From Chloroflexota bacterium (lineage in GTDB: Bacteria; Chloroflexota; Dehalococcoidia; SM23-28-2; RBG-16-64-32), in NCBI GenBank assembly GCA_022563285.1, contig JADFNQ010000001.1, positions 1-24,830 on the forward strand: a stretch of DNA of 24,830 nt, given 5' to 3'. Below, one piece after another: positions 14,482-21,097 of this stretch. The notes under the pieces are model-generated. The model was not told where the DNA came from, made no database searches, and worked only from the letters and a program-made list of their open reading frames with translations. Position 1 is the first letter of the stretch. Each line of letters starts with the position of its first letter. The position numbers and the translations under genes are program-made.

Positions 14482-14877
14482 ATGAATACCGACCCGATCG
14501 CCGACATGCTTACCCGAATCCGGAACGCCCTTCAGGCGCGGCACGACTTCACCAATATGCCCGCGTCCAAGGTTAAGCTCTCTCTGGCGGAGACCCTCAA
14601 GAAGGAGGGCTTCATCCGGGATTACGAGGTGCTCCAGGAGGGGCTGAGGCGGACGATTCGCGTGCACCTTGCCTACACCGATAACCGGGAGCCGGTCATA
14701 ACCGGCCTCAAGCGGGTGAGCAAGCCTGGGCTGAGGGTATACGCCAAGAAGCGCGAAGTGCCGCGGGTGTACGGCGGCTTGGGGATAGCCATCCTCTCCA
14801 CCTCTCAGGGCCTGCTCAGCGGCGGTGAGGCCCGAAAGCGCGGTCTCGGCGGCGAAGTCGTCTGCCACGTGTGGTAA
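14482..14877 (+). CDS. rpsH: 30S ribosomal protein S8
   Basis: S8, 131 residues, binds the central domain of 16S rRNA; in Escherichia coli it is the repressor of the spc operon. It begins MNTDPIADMLTRIRNA. The C-terminal part has SKPGLRVYAKKREVPRVYGG and the terminal block LGIAILSTSQGLLS then GGEVVCHVW, all expected. The start is ATG at 14482, 10 bp after rpsN. The gene is followed by an unusually long 108-bp gap before rplF, the largest break inside the spc genes. Confidence 0.98.
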   Translation: MNTDPIADMLTRIRNALQARHDFTNMPASKVKLSLAETLKKEGFIRDYEVLQEGLRRTIRVHLAYTDNREPVITGLKRVSKPGLRVYAKKREVPRVYGGLGIAILSTSQGLLSGGEARKRGLGGEVVCHVW

Positions 14878-14929
14878 GGGTAATAACATGGAGCACGGTG
14901 CAAGGAACAGCAAGCTTGGGGGCCTAAGG

Positions 14930-14963
14930 GTTCTCGTTCCCAGTACCCTGTTACCCGTTAACG
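14930..14963 (+). repeat. Run of degenerate 7-bp repeats ahead of rplF
   Basis: In the rpsH-rplF gap the bases fall into consecutive units GTTCTC, GTTCCCA, GTACCCT, GTTACCC and GTTAACG (14930-14963), a near-perfect 7-bp period with variable bases. On the other strand this reads as GGGTAAC-like units. It resembles the short tandemly repeated sequences scattered in intergenic regions of some bacteria. The last two units create the palindrome CCCGTTAACGGG at 14954-14965. No similar array was seen elsewhere in the window. Confidence 0.6.
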
Positions 14964-14965
14964 GG
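14954..14965. repeat. Perfect 12-bp palindrome CCCGTTAACGGG
   Basis: CCCGTTAACGGG reads the same on both strands and lies 20 bp before the rplF start, next to its Shine-Dalgarno region (GGGGAGGGG, 14972-14980). It may simply result from the heptamer repeats, or it may bind a dimeric protein. As RNA it can form only a short stem because it lacks a loop. Confidence 0.5.
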
Positions 14966-14985
14966 GGAGATGGGGAGGGGTGCGC

Positions 14986-15531
14986 ATGTCCCGCGTAGGC
15001 AAGATGCCGATAGCCATACCCAGCGGCGTGGAGGTGCGGATCGAGGGGGCCAAGGTCACCGTCAAGGGCCCCAAGGGCGAACTCAGCCGCGATCTGGAAC
15101 CCGATATGAAGCTCAACCTCAGCGACGGCGTACTCACCGTCGATCGGCCCAGCGATAAGCCCCGCCACCGCTCTGCGCACGGCCTCACCCGTACCCTGAT
15201 CCAGAATATGGTCAGCGGCGTTACCGAGGGGTTCGCCAAGACCCTGGAGCTTCAGGGTGTAGGCTACCGCGCCCAGATGCAGGGGCCCAACCTGGTGCTC
15301 GCCGTGGGCTACTCCAGGCCGGTGGAGGTTCCGCCGCCGCCGGGGATAGAGTTCGAGGTGGAAGGCACCACGCGGGTGACCGTGAAGGGGATCAGCAAGG
15401 AAGGCGTGGGCCAGGCCGCCGCCGATGTCCGCAAGGTCAGGCCGCCGGAGCCCTACAAGGGCAAGGGCATCCGCTACGTGGGCGAGTACGTCCGCCGCAA
15501 GGCGGGCAAGGCGGGCAAGGCGATTCACTGA
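14986..15531 (+). CDS. rplF: 50S ribosomal protein L6
   Basis: L6, 181 residues, is composed of two similar domains near the factor-binding site and sarcin-ricin loop of the 50S subunit. It begins MSRVGKMPIAIPSGV. VTVKGPKGELSR (about 24-35), TLELQGVGYRAQ and the terminal KVRPPEPYKGKGIRY are diagnostic. I chose ATG at 14986 rather than the in-frame GTG at 14980 because the MSR(V/I)GK start is conserved and GGGAGG at 14973-14978 is well spaced from it. A 108-bp gap with repeats precedes it, while rplR follows 2 bp downstream. Confidence 0.97.
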   Translation: MSRVGKMPIAIPSGVEVRIEGAKVTVKGPKGELSRDLEPDMKLNLSDGVLTVDRPSDKPRHRSAHGLTRTLIQNMVSGVTEGFAKTLELQGVGYRAQMQGPNLVLAVGYSRPVEVPPPPGIEFEVEGTTRVTVKGISKEGVGQAAADVRKVRPPEPYKGKGIRYVGEYVRRKAGKAGKAIH

Positions 15532-15533
15532 GC

Positions 15534-15902
15534 ATGAAGAAGACCAAGACTCCTTTCGCAGCGCGAAGACGACGCCACCGCCGGGTGCGCCGGAGGATCA
15601 GCGGCTCCCCCGTGCGCCCGCGGCTGGCTGTCTTTCGCAGCCTGAACCACATCTACGCTCAGGTCATTGACGACAGCAGTGGCCGCACCCTTGTGGCCGC
15701 TTCCGATATGGAGGCTGACCTGCGAGGCCAGCGCAACGGCAAGAAGAAGAGCCAGGTAGCCAAGCTGGTAGGGGACTCTATCGCTCGTAAGGCGATCGAC
15801 AAGGGGATCAAGACGGTCGTCTTCGATCGCGGCGGCTTCAAATACCACGGCCGTGTTAAGTCCCTGGGCGACGCGGCCCGAAAGGGAGGGCTCTCCTTCT
15901 AA
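15534..15902 (+). CDS. rplR: 50S ribosomal protein L18
   Basis: L18, 122 residues, carries 5S rRNA into the 50S subunit together with L5. The Arg-rich N-terminus (ARRRRHRRVRRRISG) is the 5S-binding tail. RPRLAVFRSLNHIYAQVIDD, VAKLVGDSIARKAIDKGI and VVFDRGGFKYHGRVKSLGDA are canonical, and the length is standard. The start ATG is 2 bp after rplF. rpsE follows 11 bp after its stop. Confidence 0.98.
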   Translation: MKKTKTPFAARRRRHRRVRRRISGSPVRPRLAVFRSLNHIYAQVIDDSSGRTLVAASDMEADLRGQRNGKKKSQVAKLVGDSIARKAIDKGIKTVVFDRGGFKYHGRVKSLGDAARKGGLSF

Positions 15903-15913
15903 CTGAGGTGGTC

Positions 15914-16450
15914 ATGTCCAATCCGGGAAAGTACATCGCCAAGCGGGAAAAGATAGACGTCTCCGAGATGGAGATCACGGAGAAGGTAGTCTACATCAAC
16001 CGCGTAGCGAAGGTGATGAAGGGCGGCCGCCGCTTTCACTTCACCGCCGTAGTGGTGGTGGGCGATGGCGCTGGCCACGTGGGCGCCGCCCTGGGCAAGG
16101 CGAGGGAGGTCCCCGAGGCGATCCGCAAGGCCTCGACCATCGCCCGCAAGCACATGATCAGCGTACCCATTGTGGACACCACCATCCCCCACCCCCTCCT
16201 CACTCGCTTCAGCGCCTCCCAGGTGCTGCTCAAGCCGGCGGCGCCCGGCACCGGCCTCATCGCCGGCGGCGGTATCCGCGCCGTGCTGGAGGCGGCGGGA
16301 GTGAAGGACGCCGTGACCAAATCCCTCGGCTCCAAGAACCCGGCCAACGTGGTCAAGGCGACGATCCTGGGCCTATCTAGGATGCGTTCTCCGGAGGAGG
16401 CGCTGGCCCGACGGCGGTCCGTATCTGCGGCGGCATCCAGAGATGGCTAA
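15914..16450 (+). CDS. rpsE: 30S ribosomal protein S5
   Basis: S5, 178 residues, lies at the mRNA entry channel and affects accuracy; its N-terminal loop is where spectinomycin-resistance changes occur. VYINRVAKVMKGGRRFHFTA and VVGDGAGHVG (normal loop) form the double-stranded RNA-binding domain. KPAAPGTGLIAGG, then GVKDAVTKSLGSKNPANVV, form the C-terminal domain. I prefer ATG at 15914, with GAGGTG at 15905-15910, over the in-frame GTG at 15908 that is itself part of the Shine-Dalgarno. The last eight bases overlap rpmD. Confidence 0.96.
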   Translation: MSNPGKYIAKREKIDVSEMEITEKVVYINRVAKVMKGGRRFHFTAVVVVGDGAGHVGAALGKAREVPEAIRKASTIARKHMISVPIVDTTIPHPLLTRFSASQVLLKPAAPGTGLIAGGGIRAVLEAAGVKDAVTKSLGSKNPANVVKATILGLSRMRSPEEALARRRSVSAAASRDG

Positions 16451-16631
16451 GCTTCGTATAAGTTGGCGTAAGAGCGCCATCGGCTATGGCGGTGACCAGA
16501 AGCGCACGATCGAGGCGCTGGGTCTGCGCCGGCTGGGGCACACTGTGGAGCATTCCGACACGCCTGCTATACGTGGTATGATTAACAAGGTTCGGCACCT
16601 TATTGAGGTTGCTGAGGTTCCCCAGGACTGA
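16443..16631 (+). CDS. rpmD: 50S ribosomal protein L30
   Basis: L30, 62 residues, is a small 50S protein. KLRISWRKSAIGYGGDQKRT, EALGLRRLGHTVEHSDTPAI and the closing VRHLIEVAEV fit the family, with the common pattern LRITxxxSxIG(x) modified to LRISWRKSAIG. The ATG at 16443 is inside the end of rpsE (8-bp overlap) and its own stop shares one base with the rplO start (TGATG). The tight packing suggests coupled translation across rpsE-rpmD-rplO. Confidence 0.96.
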   Translation: MAKLRISWRKSAIGYGGDQKRTIEALGLRRLGHTVEHSDTPAIRGMINKVRHLIEVAEVPQD

Positions 16632-17092
16632 TGCTTGCCCACGAACTTAGACCGCCCAGGGGGTCTAAACGCGCCCGAAAGCGGGTGGGCCGCGGCAATG
16701 CCAGCGGCCATGGCACCTATTCCGGACGCGGCCTTAAAGGACAGAAGTCTCGCGCGGGGCACAAGCCCAAGCTGGGGTTCGAAGGCGGCCAGACCAAGCT
16801 GATCAAGCGCCTGCCCAGGCGACGCGGCTTCACCAACATCTTCCGCAAGGAGTACGCCGCGGTAAACCTGCGCGACCTGGAGCGGTTCCAGGCGGGGACT
16901 GAGGTGACGCCGGAGCTGCTCAAGCAGTCGGGCGTGCTGAGGACGCTGCGGCGACCGGTGAAGGTGCTGGCGACGGGCGAACTGACAAAGGCTCTGACCG
17001 TGAAGGTGCATAAGTTCTCTATGACCGCAAAGGCGAAGATCGAGGCGGCGGGCGGCGCTGCCCAGGAGATCGGCGATGGCGACGGCGGCTAG
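16631..17092 (+). CDS. rplO: 50S ribosomal protein L15
   Basis: L15, 153 residues, is a late-assembly 50S protein contacting many 23S helices. RPPRGSKRARKRVGRGNASGH is the conserved glycine-rich start, and GRGLKGQKSRAG, then GFEGGQTKLIKRLPRRRGF and KVHKFSMTAKAKIEAAGG near the end, are diagnostic. The start ATG shares a base with the rpmD stop. The last 17 bases overlap secY, so the two C-terminal Asp/Gly codons also encode the SecY N-terminus in another frame. Confidence 0.97.
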   Translation: MLAHELRPPRGSKRARKRVGRGNASGHGTYSGRGLKGQKSRAGHKPKLGFEGGQTKLIKRLPRRRGFTNIFRKEYAAVNLRDLERFQAGTEVTPELLKQSGVLRTLRRPVKVLATGELTKALTVKVHKFSMTAKAKIEAAGGAAQEIGDGDGG

Positions 17093-18449
17093 ATCGCAGC
17101 AGTCGCAGCGTCCCCAACTGCTCCAGGCGGCCTACAACGCGCTGTTCCAGCCGGACATCCGCGCGAAGATGCTGTTCACCTTCGCCATGCTGGTGATCTT
17201 CCGCTTCGTGGCGAACCTGCCGGTGCCCGGGACCAATCCGGCGGCCCTCTCGCAGATCTTCGAGAACAGCACCGTCCTGGGGTTCCTGAACATCTTCAGC
17301 GGCGGCGCCCTCCAGAACATGAGCGTCGCCGCCATGGGCGTCTACCCCTACATCACCTCGTCCATCATCATGCAGCTCATGGTCCCTCTGATCCCCACCC
17401 TGAAGGCGCTGTCGCGGGAGGGGGAGCAGGGGCGGCGCCAGATACAGATATACACCCACTGGATGACCGTGCCTATGGCTCTCGTCCAGGGCTACGGTCA
17501 GCTGATCCTTATCCAGAGCCAGGGAGGGTTCGCGGGCACCGCGGGCATCGGCCTCACCGGCGAGCAGGCCCTGCCTACCCTGTCCATGATCATCTCCATG
17601 ACCGCCGGCACCATGTTCGTGGTCTGGCTGGGCGAGCTCATCAGCGAACGAGGGATCGGGAACGGCATCTCCATCATGATCTTCGCCGGCATCATCGCCG
17701 GACTGCCTCAGTTCGTCGCCGGCCAGCTCTACACCGGCACCGGGGACACGGTCAGCAGCACCATCCTCCTTGGGGGATTGATGATCGGCCTGGTCTACGT
17801 GATCGTTGTCGTCCAGGAGGCGCAGCGGCGGATCCCCGTCCAGTACTCGCGCAGCGTCTTCCGTAGTGGCCGCATGTATCGCCAGTCCGGCCAGACGCAC
17901 ATCCCCCTGCGGGTGAACACCGTGGGGATGATCCCCCTTATCTTCGCCTTCTCTATCATCATCTTCCCGGCCTACGTCGGCAGCATATTCGCCACTTCCG
18001 ATAACGCTTTCGTCGCCGGCGCGGCCGATTGGATACAGGGCGTGTTCGACCCCGGCAACTTTGGCTACTGGGCGTTCCTATTCGTAACCGTTGTGATCTT
18101 CACCTTCTTCTATACGCTGGTCATCTTCGGGCAACAGAACCTGGCGGAGAACCTCCAGCGCCAGGGGGGCTTCGTTCCCGGCATCCGGCCGGGGCGTCCC
18201 ACTGAGGAGTACATCAACCGCGTGCTGATGCGCATCACCTGGGGCGGCGCCTTCTTCCTGGGCTTTATCGCGGTTGCGCCGTTCATATTCGCTGCCATCG
18301 TGGGGGGAAACTTCGCCCTGACCGGCCGCTCAGCCGCCTTTGGAATAACCTCCAGCGGCCTGATCATCGTCGTGGGCGTGGTCCTCGATACCCTGCGCCA
18401 GATCGAGTCCCAACTCCTCATGCGCCAGTATGAAGGGTTCATCCGGTAG
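17076..18449 (+). CDS. secY: Preprotein translocase subunit SecY
   Basis: SecY, 457 residues, is the channel of the Sec translocon in the cytoplasmic membrane and moves unfolded proteins with SecE, SecG and SecA. The N-terminal segment AYNALFQPDIRAKMLFTFAM leads into the first helix, and ANLPVPGTNP is typical. GVYPYITSSIIMQLM matches the conserved TM2 region, and the end LLMRQYEGFIR is the usual C-terminal signature. About ten hydrophobic segments are visible. It starts at ATG 17076 inside rplO, with AGGAG nine bases upstream. It precedes adk and map, a common order in Gram-positive-like lineages. Confidence 0.97.
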   Translation: MATAARSQQSQRPQLLQAAYNALFQPDIRAKMLFTFAMLVIFRFVANLPVPGTNPAALSQIFENSTVLGFLNIFSGGALQNMSVAAMGVYPYITSSIIMQLMVPLIPTLKALSREGEQGRRQIQIYTHWMTVPMALVQGYGQLILIQSQGGFAGTAGIGLTGEQALPTLSMIISMTAGTMFVVWLGELISERGIGNGISIMIFAGIIAGLPQFVAGQLYTGTGDTVSSTILLGGLMIGLVYVIVVVQEAQRRIPVQYSRSVFRSGRMYRQSGQTHIPLRVNTVGMIPLIFAFSIIIFPAYVGSIFATSDNAFVAGAADWIQGVFDPGNFGYWAFLFVTVVIFTFFYTLVIFGQQNLAENLQRQGGFVPGIRPGRPTEEYINRVLMRITWGGAFFLGFIAVAPFIFAAIVGGNFALTGRSAAFGITSSGLIIVVGVVLDTLRQIESQLLMRQYEGFIR

Positions 18450-18465
18450 GGGGCAGACGACAAGC

Positions 18466-19125
18466 TTGTATCTAATCTTGTTGGGTCTGCCGGGAGCGGG
18501 CAAAGGCACTCAGGCTACCCTACTATCCCAGGACACGGGCATGGCGCACATAACCAGCGGAGAGCTCTTTCGCGAAAACATCCGCGGGAAGACGGAGCTG
18601 GGCCGCAAGGCCCAGCCGTTCGTGGAGCGTGGCCTCCTGGTCCCCAACGAGTTGACGGTCGGCATGATCCTTGAGCGCATCTCTCAGCCGGATGCCCGGC
18701 GGGGCTTCCTGCTGGACGGGTACCCGCGAAACCTGGAGCAGGCGAGGGCGCTAGATCGGGCGCTGGCCGCCCAAGAGAAGGCGATCGACAAAACCCTTTA
18801 CATCAAGGTCTCTGATGAGGAGCTAGTCCGCCGCCTCGCCGGCCGCTGGAACTGCCGTCAGTGCGGGGCGGTCTACCACGAACAGAGCATGCCCCCCAAG
18901 CAGAGCGGCGCCTGCGACCGCTGCGGCAGCGCCCTGTACCAGCGCGAGGACGACCGCCCTGACGTAGTCCGCACCCGGCTTGAGGTCAACCTGAAGGAGC
19001 TGGAGCCCCTGCTGGCGTATTACCGGAAAGACGGAAAGCTGATTGAGGTGGACGGAGAGCTGGAAGTGGAACGGGTAAAGGAGAAGCTCCTGGCTGCGGT
19101 AGGCCGCCCTCAGGAGGTGCCCTAG
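18466..19125 (+). CDS. adk: Adenylate kinase with zinc-binding LID
   Basis: Adenylate kinase interconverts ATP + AMP and 2 ADP in the cytosol. The P-loop GLPGAGKGT is at residues 7-15, the AMP-binding part includes DGYPRN (84-89), and the LID has four cysteines, C130, C133, C150 and C153, a structural zinc site typical of Gram-positive and related bacteria. The C-terminal RxxDD-like REDDRPDVVRTRL is present. An in-frame ATG at 18430 lies inside secY and adds 12 unconserved residues. I chose TTG at 18466, which gives the usual short N-terminus MYLILLG and has AGGGGG at 18448-18453, although the 12-nt spacing is long, so the start is uncertain. Confidence 0.94.
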   Translation: MYLILLGLPGAGKGTQATLLSQDTGMAHITSGELFRENIRGKTELGRKAQPFVERGLLVPNELTVGMILERISQPDARRGFLLDGYPRNLEQARALDRALAAQEKAIDKTLYIKVSDEELVRRLAGRWNCRQCGAVYHEQSMPPKQSGACDRCGSALYQREDDRPDVVRTRLEVNLKELEPLLAYYRKDGKLIEVDGELEVERVKEKLLAAVGRPQEVP

Positions 19126-19131
19126 GCCACC

Positions 19132-19881
19132 ATGCCCATCATCCTCAAGTCCCGAGACGAGGTCGCCATTATGCGCGAGGCCGGCCGTATCCTGGCTGAG
19201 GTGCGTGAGATCGTGGTGGACCGCCTGCGCCCCGGCCTGGTGGAGAAAGAGCTGGACGAGGTGGCGCGCAAGGAGTTCAAGAAGCGTAAGGTCGTTCCAG
19301 CCTTCCTCGGCTACCTGGGCTATCCGGCAACCGTATGCGTGTCCGCTAACGATAAGATCGTGCACGGCATTCCGGGCGACCGCGAGTTGATGGACGGCGA
19401 TATCGTCAGCATCGACATCGGCTGCATCTACAAGGGGTTCGTGGCTGACTGTGCGGTGACCATAGGCATCGGCGACGTCTCCCCGGAGGCGCAGCGCCTC
19501 ATTGATGTGACGCGAGAGGCGCTGAACAGGGGAATAGGAGCCGCTCGCGCCGGCGCCCGGCTGGGTGAGATAGGCGCCGCCATACAAGGCTATGTAGAGG
19601 GTGAGGGCTTCTCTGTGGTGCGGGAGTACGTGGGCCACGGCGTGGGCCGCCAGATGCACGAAGACCCTCAGGTGCCGAACTACGGCCGCCCTGATTCCGG
19701 CCCTATCCTCAAGGAGGGCATGGTCATCGCCATCGAGCCGATGGTTAACGCCGGTGACTGGCGCACTAAGCGGGACTCGGACAACTGGACCGTTCGGACA
19801 CTGGATGGCAGCCTGTCCGCCCACTTCGAGCACACCCTTGCCATACGAGACGGTGAGGCAGAAGTGCTGACTTTGCCGTAG
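19132..19881 (+). CDS. map: Type I methionine aminopeptidase
   Basis: Methionine aminopeptidase removes the initiator Met from new proteins at the ribosome. The 249-residue product has the complete dinuclear metal site D95, D106, H169, E202 and E233, plus the substrate-binding H78, in the order of type Ia enzymes: VHGIPG, DIVSIDIG, ADCAVT, GHGVGRQMHEDP, IEPM and FEHT. The length is typical and no N-terminal zinc finger is present. ATG at 19132 follows adk by 6 bp, with AGGAGGTG inside the end of adk. Its context with adk and infA is conserved in many bacteria. Confidence 0.98.
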   Translation: MPIILKSRDEVAIMREAGRILAEVREIVVDRLRPGLVEKELDEVARKEFKKRKVVPAFLGYLGYPATVCVSANDKIVHGIPGDRELMDGDIVSIDIGCIYKGFVADCAVTIGIGDVSPEAQRLIDVTREALNRGIGAARAGARLGEIGAAIQGYVEGEGFSVVREYVGHGVGRQMHEDPQVPNYGRPDSGPILKEGMVIAIEPMVNAGDWRTKRDSDNWTVRTLDGSLSAHFEHTLAIRDGEAEVLTLP

Positions 19882-19907
19882 AATATAAGCTTTGGAGGTA
19901 GATATTC

Positions 19908-19917
19908 AAGGAGGTGA
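19908..19917 (+). promoter_or_regulatory. Perfect Shine-Dalgarno, unusually far from infA
   Basis: AAGGAGGTGA is fully complementary to the usual 3' end of 16S rRNA. Its last base is 33 nt before the infA ATG at 19951. No in-frame start codon lies between, because the frame contains a TGA at 19915-19917. A hairpin at 19927-19941 lies in the gap. An out-of-frame GTG at 19914 opens a 21-residue frame ending at 19979. Confidence 0.6.
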
Positions 19918-19926
19918 CCGCCGAAA

Positions 19927-19941
19927 CGCCCGCTATGGGCG
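19927..19941 (+). other. GC hairpin between the Shine-Dalgarno and the infA start
   Basis: CGCCC (19927-19931) pairs with GGGCG (19937-19941) around a GCTAT loop. Folding would remove 15 nt from the path between the strong Shine-Dalgarno and the ATG, leaving about 18 nt. That is still longer than the usual spacing, so a standby or regulatory role is possible. No T-run follows, so it is not a terminator. Confidence 0.5.
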
Positions 19942-19950
19942 GGGGCGCTG

Positions 19951-20169
19951 ATGGGGAAAAAAGAAGCAATAGAGGTTGAGGGGGTAGTTAAAGAGAACTT
20001 GCCCAACGCGTTTTTTCGTGTAGAATTGCCTAATGGGCACAGGATCCTCGCCCATGCGTCTGGAAAGATCCGGATGCACTTCATCCGCATACTGCCCGGC
20101 GATCGCGTGCTGGTGGAGCTCTCCCCTTACGACTTAAGCCGGGGCAGGGTGACCTATCGCTTCAAGTAA
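19951..20169 (+). CDS. infA: Translation initiation factor IF-1
   Basis: IF-1, 72 residues, is a single OB-fold protein that binds the A site of the 30S subunit during initiation. KEAIEVEGVVKENLPNAFF, VELPNGHRILAHASGKIRM and ILPGDRVLVELSPYDLSRGR match the family over its full length, and length is exact. The start is ATG at 19951; local ribosome-binding sites near it are poor (GGGCGGGGG), whereas a perfect one lies 33 nt upstream. Placement after map and before rpmJ-rpsM is the common alpha-operon arrangement. The final Lys of the usual C-terminus is kept (YRFK). Confidence 0.96.
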   Translation: MGKKEAIEVEGVVKENLPNAFFRVELPNGHRILAHASGKIRMHFIRILPGDRVLVELSPYDLSRGRVTYRFK

Positions 20170-20178
20170 GGTTCTATA

Positions 20179-20292
20179 GTGAAGGTATCGGCATCCGTCA
20201 AACGCCGCTGTGATAATTGCAAGGTCGTGCGCCGCCGAGGGGTGGTGCGCGTGATCTGTCGCAACCCCCGCCACAAGCAGAGGCAGGGGTAG
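20179..20292 (+). CDS. rpmJ: 50S ribosomal protein L36 (zinc-binding form)
   Basis: L36, 37 residues, is the smallest 50S protein. The frame from GTG at 20179 reads MKVSASVKRRCDNCKVVRRR to start, then GVVRVICRNPRHKQRQG. The CCCH zinc set C11, C14, C27 and H32 is complete, so it is the zinc (C+) type. The gene is 9 bp after infA, and rpsM follows 9 bp later with AGGAGGGG as Shine-Dalgarno. The only oddity is the slightly variable N-terminus (VSASV) after MK; the start codon is the single reasonable choice. Confidence 0.96.
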   Translation: MKVSASVKRRCDNCKVVRRRGVVRVICRNPRHKQRQG

Positions 20293-20301
20293 GAGGGGTT
20301 C

Positions 20302-20685
20302 ATGGCTCGCATAGCTGGAGTGGATATACCCCGAGACAAGCGCGTCGACGTATCGCTGCGCTACATCTACGGTATAGGCATCACCGTAGCCAACCAGATA
20401 TGCACTCACGCCGCCGTATCGGGCGAGACGAAGGTCCGGGAGCTGACGGACGATGAGATCTCCCGCATCCGTGAGTACATAGACCGCAACTTCATCGTAG
20501 AGGGCGAGCTGCGCAAGCAGGTGCGCCAGAACATCCAGCGGCTTGTAGAGATCAACAGCTACCGGGGCATACGCCACCGCCGCGGCCTGCCCGTACGCGG
20601 GCAGCGCACTCAGACCAACGCCCGCACCAAGCGGGGCGCCCGCCGCACCGTGGCCGGCAGGCGGCGCGCCGTGGCCAAGAAGTAA
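20302..20685 (+). CDS. rpsM: 30S ribosomal protein S13
   Basis: S13, 127 residues, forms the inter-subunit bridges B1a and B1b with the 50S subunit and contacts tRNA. MARIAGVDIPRDKRVDVSL, YIYGIGITVANQIC and the C-terminal RHRRGLPVRGQRTQTNART, then KRGARRTVAGRR are family signatures, and the length is normal. The start is ATG at 20302 with a strong Shine-Dalgarno AGGAGGGG (20291-20298). rpsK follows 9 bp downstream. Confidence 0.98.
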   Translation: MARIAGVDIPRDKRVDVSLRYIYGIGITVANQICTHAAVSGETKVRELTDDEISRIREYIDRNFIVEGELRKQVRQNIQRLVEINSYRGIRHRRGLPVRGQRTQTNARTKRGARRTVAGRRRAVAKK

Positions 20686-20694
20686 GGGAGCAGA

Positions 20695-21090
20695 ATGGCG
20701 GAACGGAAGACAAAAGCACGCACGCGCAAACGAGAGAAGAAGAACGTCCCCACGGGGCTGGCCTACATCCAGTCCAGCTTTAACAACACCACCATCACGT
20801 TGACCGACCCCAACGGCAACGTTCTCTCCTGGGCCAGCGCTGGCACCGCCGGCTTCAAGGGCTCCCGCAAGAGCACTCCCTATGCGGCCGGGCTGGCCGC
20901 CGAAGCAGCCGCCCGCCGGGCCATGGACCACGGCCTGCGGCAGGTGGACGTGCGAATTAAGGGGCCCGGCAGCGGCCGAGAAGCGGCGATCCGCTCCCTG
21001 CAGGCCGCCGGCATACAGGTCACCAGCATCCGTGACGTGACACCGATACCACACAACGGCTGTCGTGCGCGCAAGCGACGGCGAGTTTAG
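20695..21090 (+). CDS. rpsK: 30S ribosomal protein S11
   Basis: S11, 131 residues, sits on the 30S platform near the E site. GLAYIQSSFNNTTITLTDPN, GFKGSRKSTPYAAGLAAE, IKGPGSGREAAIRSLQ and the terminal VTPIPHNGCRARKRRRV are diagnostic. The N-terminal 17 residues are Lys/Arg-rich. The Asn-Gly in PHNGCR, which isomerises in other bacteria, is present. The start is ATG at 20695, with AGGGAG just upstream. The gene lies in the expected order before rpsD. Confidence 0.98.
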   Translation: MAERKTKARTRKREKKNVPTGLAYIQSSFNNTTITLTDPNGNVLSWASAGTAGFKGSRKSTPYAAGLAAEAAARRAMDHGLRQVDVRIKGPGSGREAAIRSLQAAGIQVTSIRDVTPIPHNGCRARKRRRV

Positions 21091-21097
21091 GAGGGAT

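Noticed and set aside
14928..14943. GGGTTCTCGTTCCC as the T-arm of a tRNA
   Set aside because: No acceptor, anticodon or D-arm can be assembled around it; the heptamer repeat explains the sequence better.
14314..15528. 404-codon minus-strand frame across rpsN, rpsH and rplF
   Set aside because: Antisense to known genes, spans the intergenic repeats, and shows no family motif.
19879..19889. TATAAG-like -10 element before infA
   Set aside because: No -35 element at the right distance; AT-rich bases after the map stop are likely chance.
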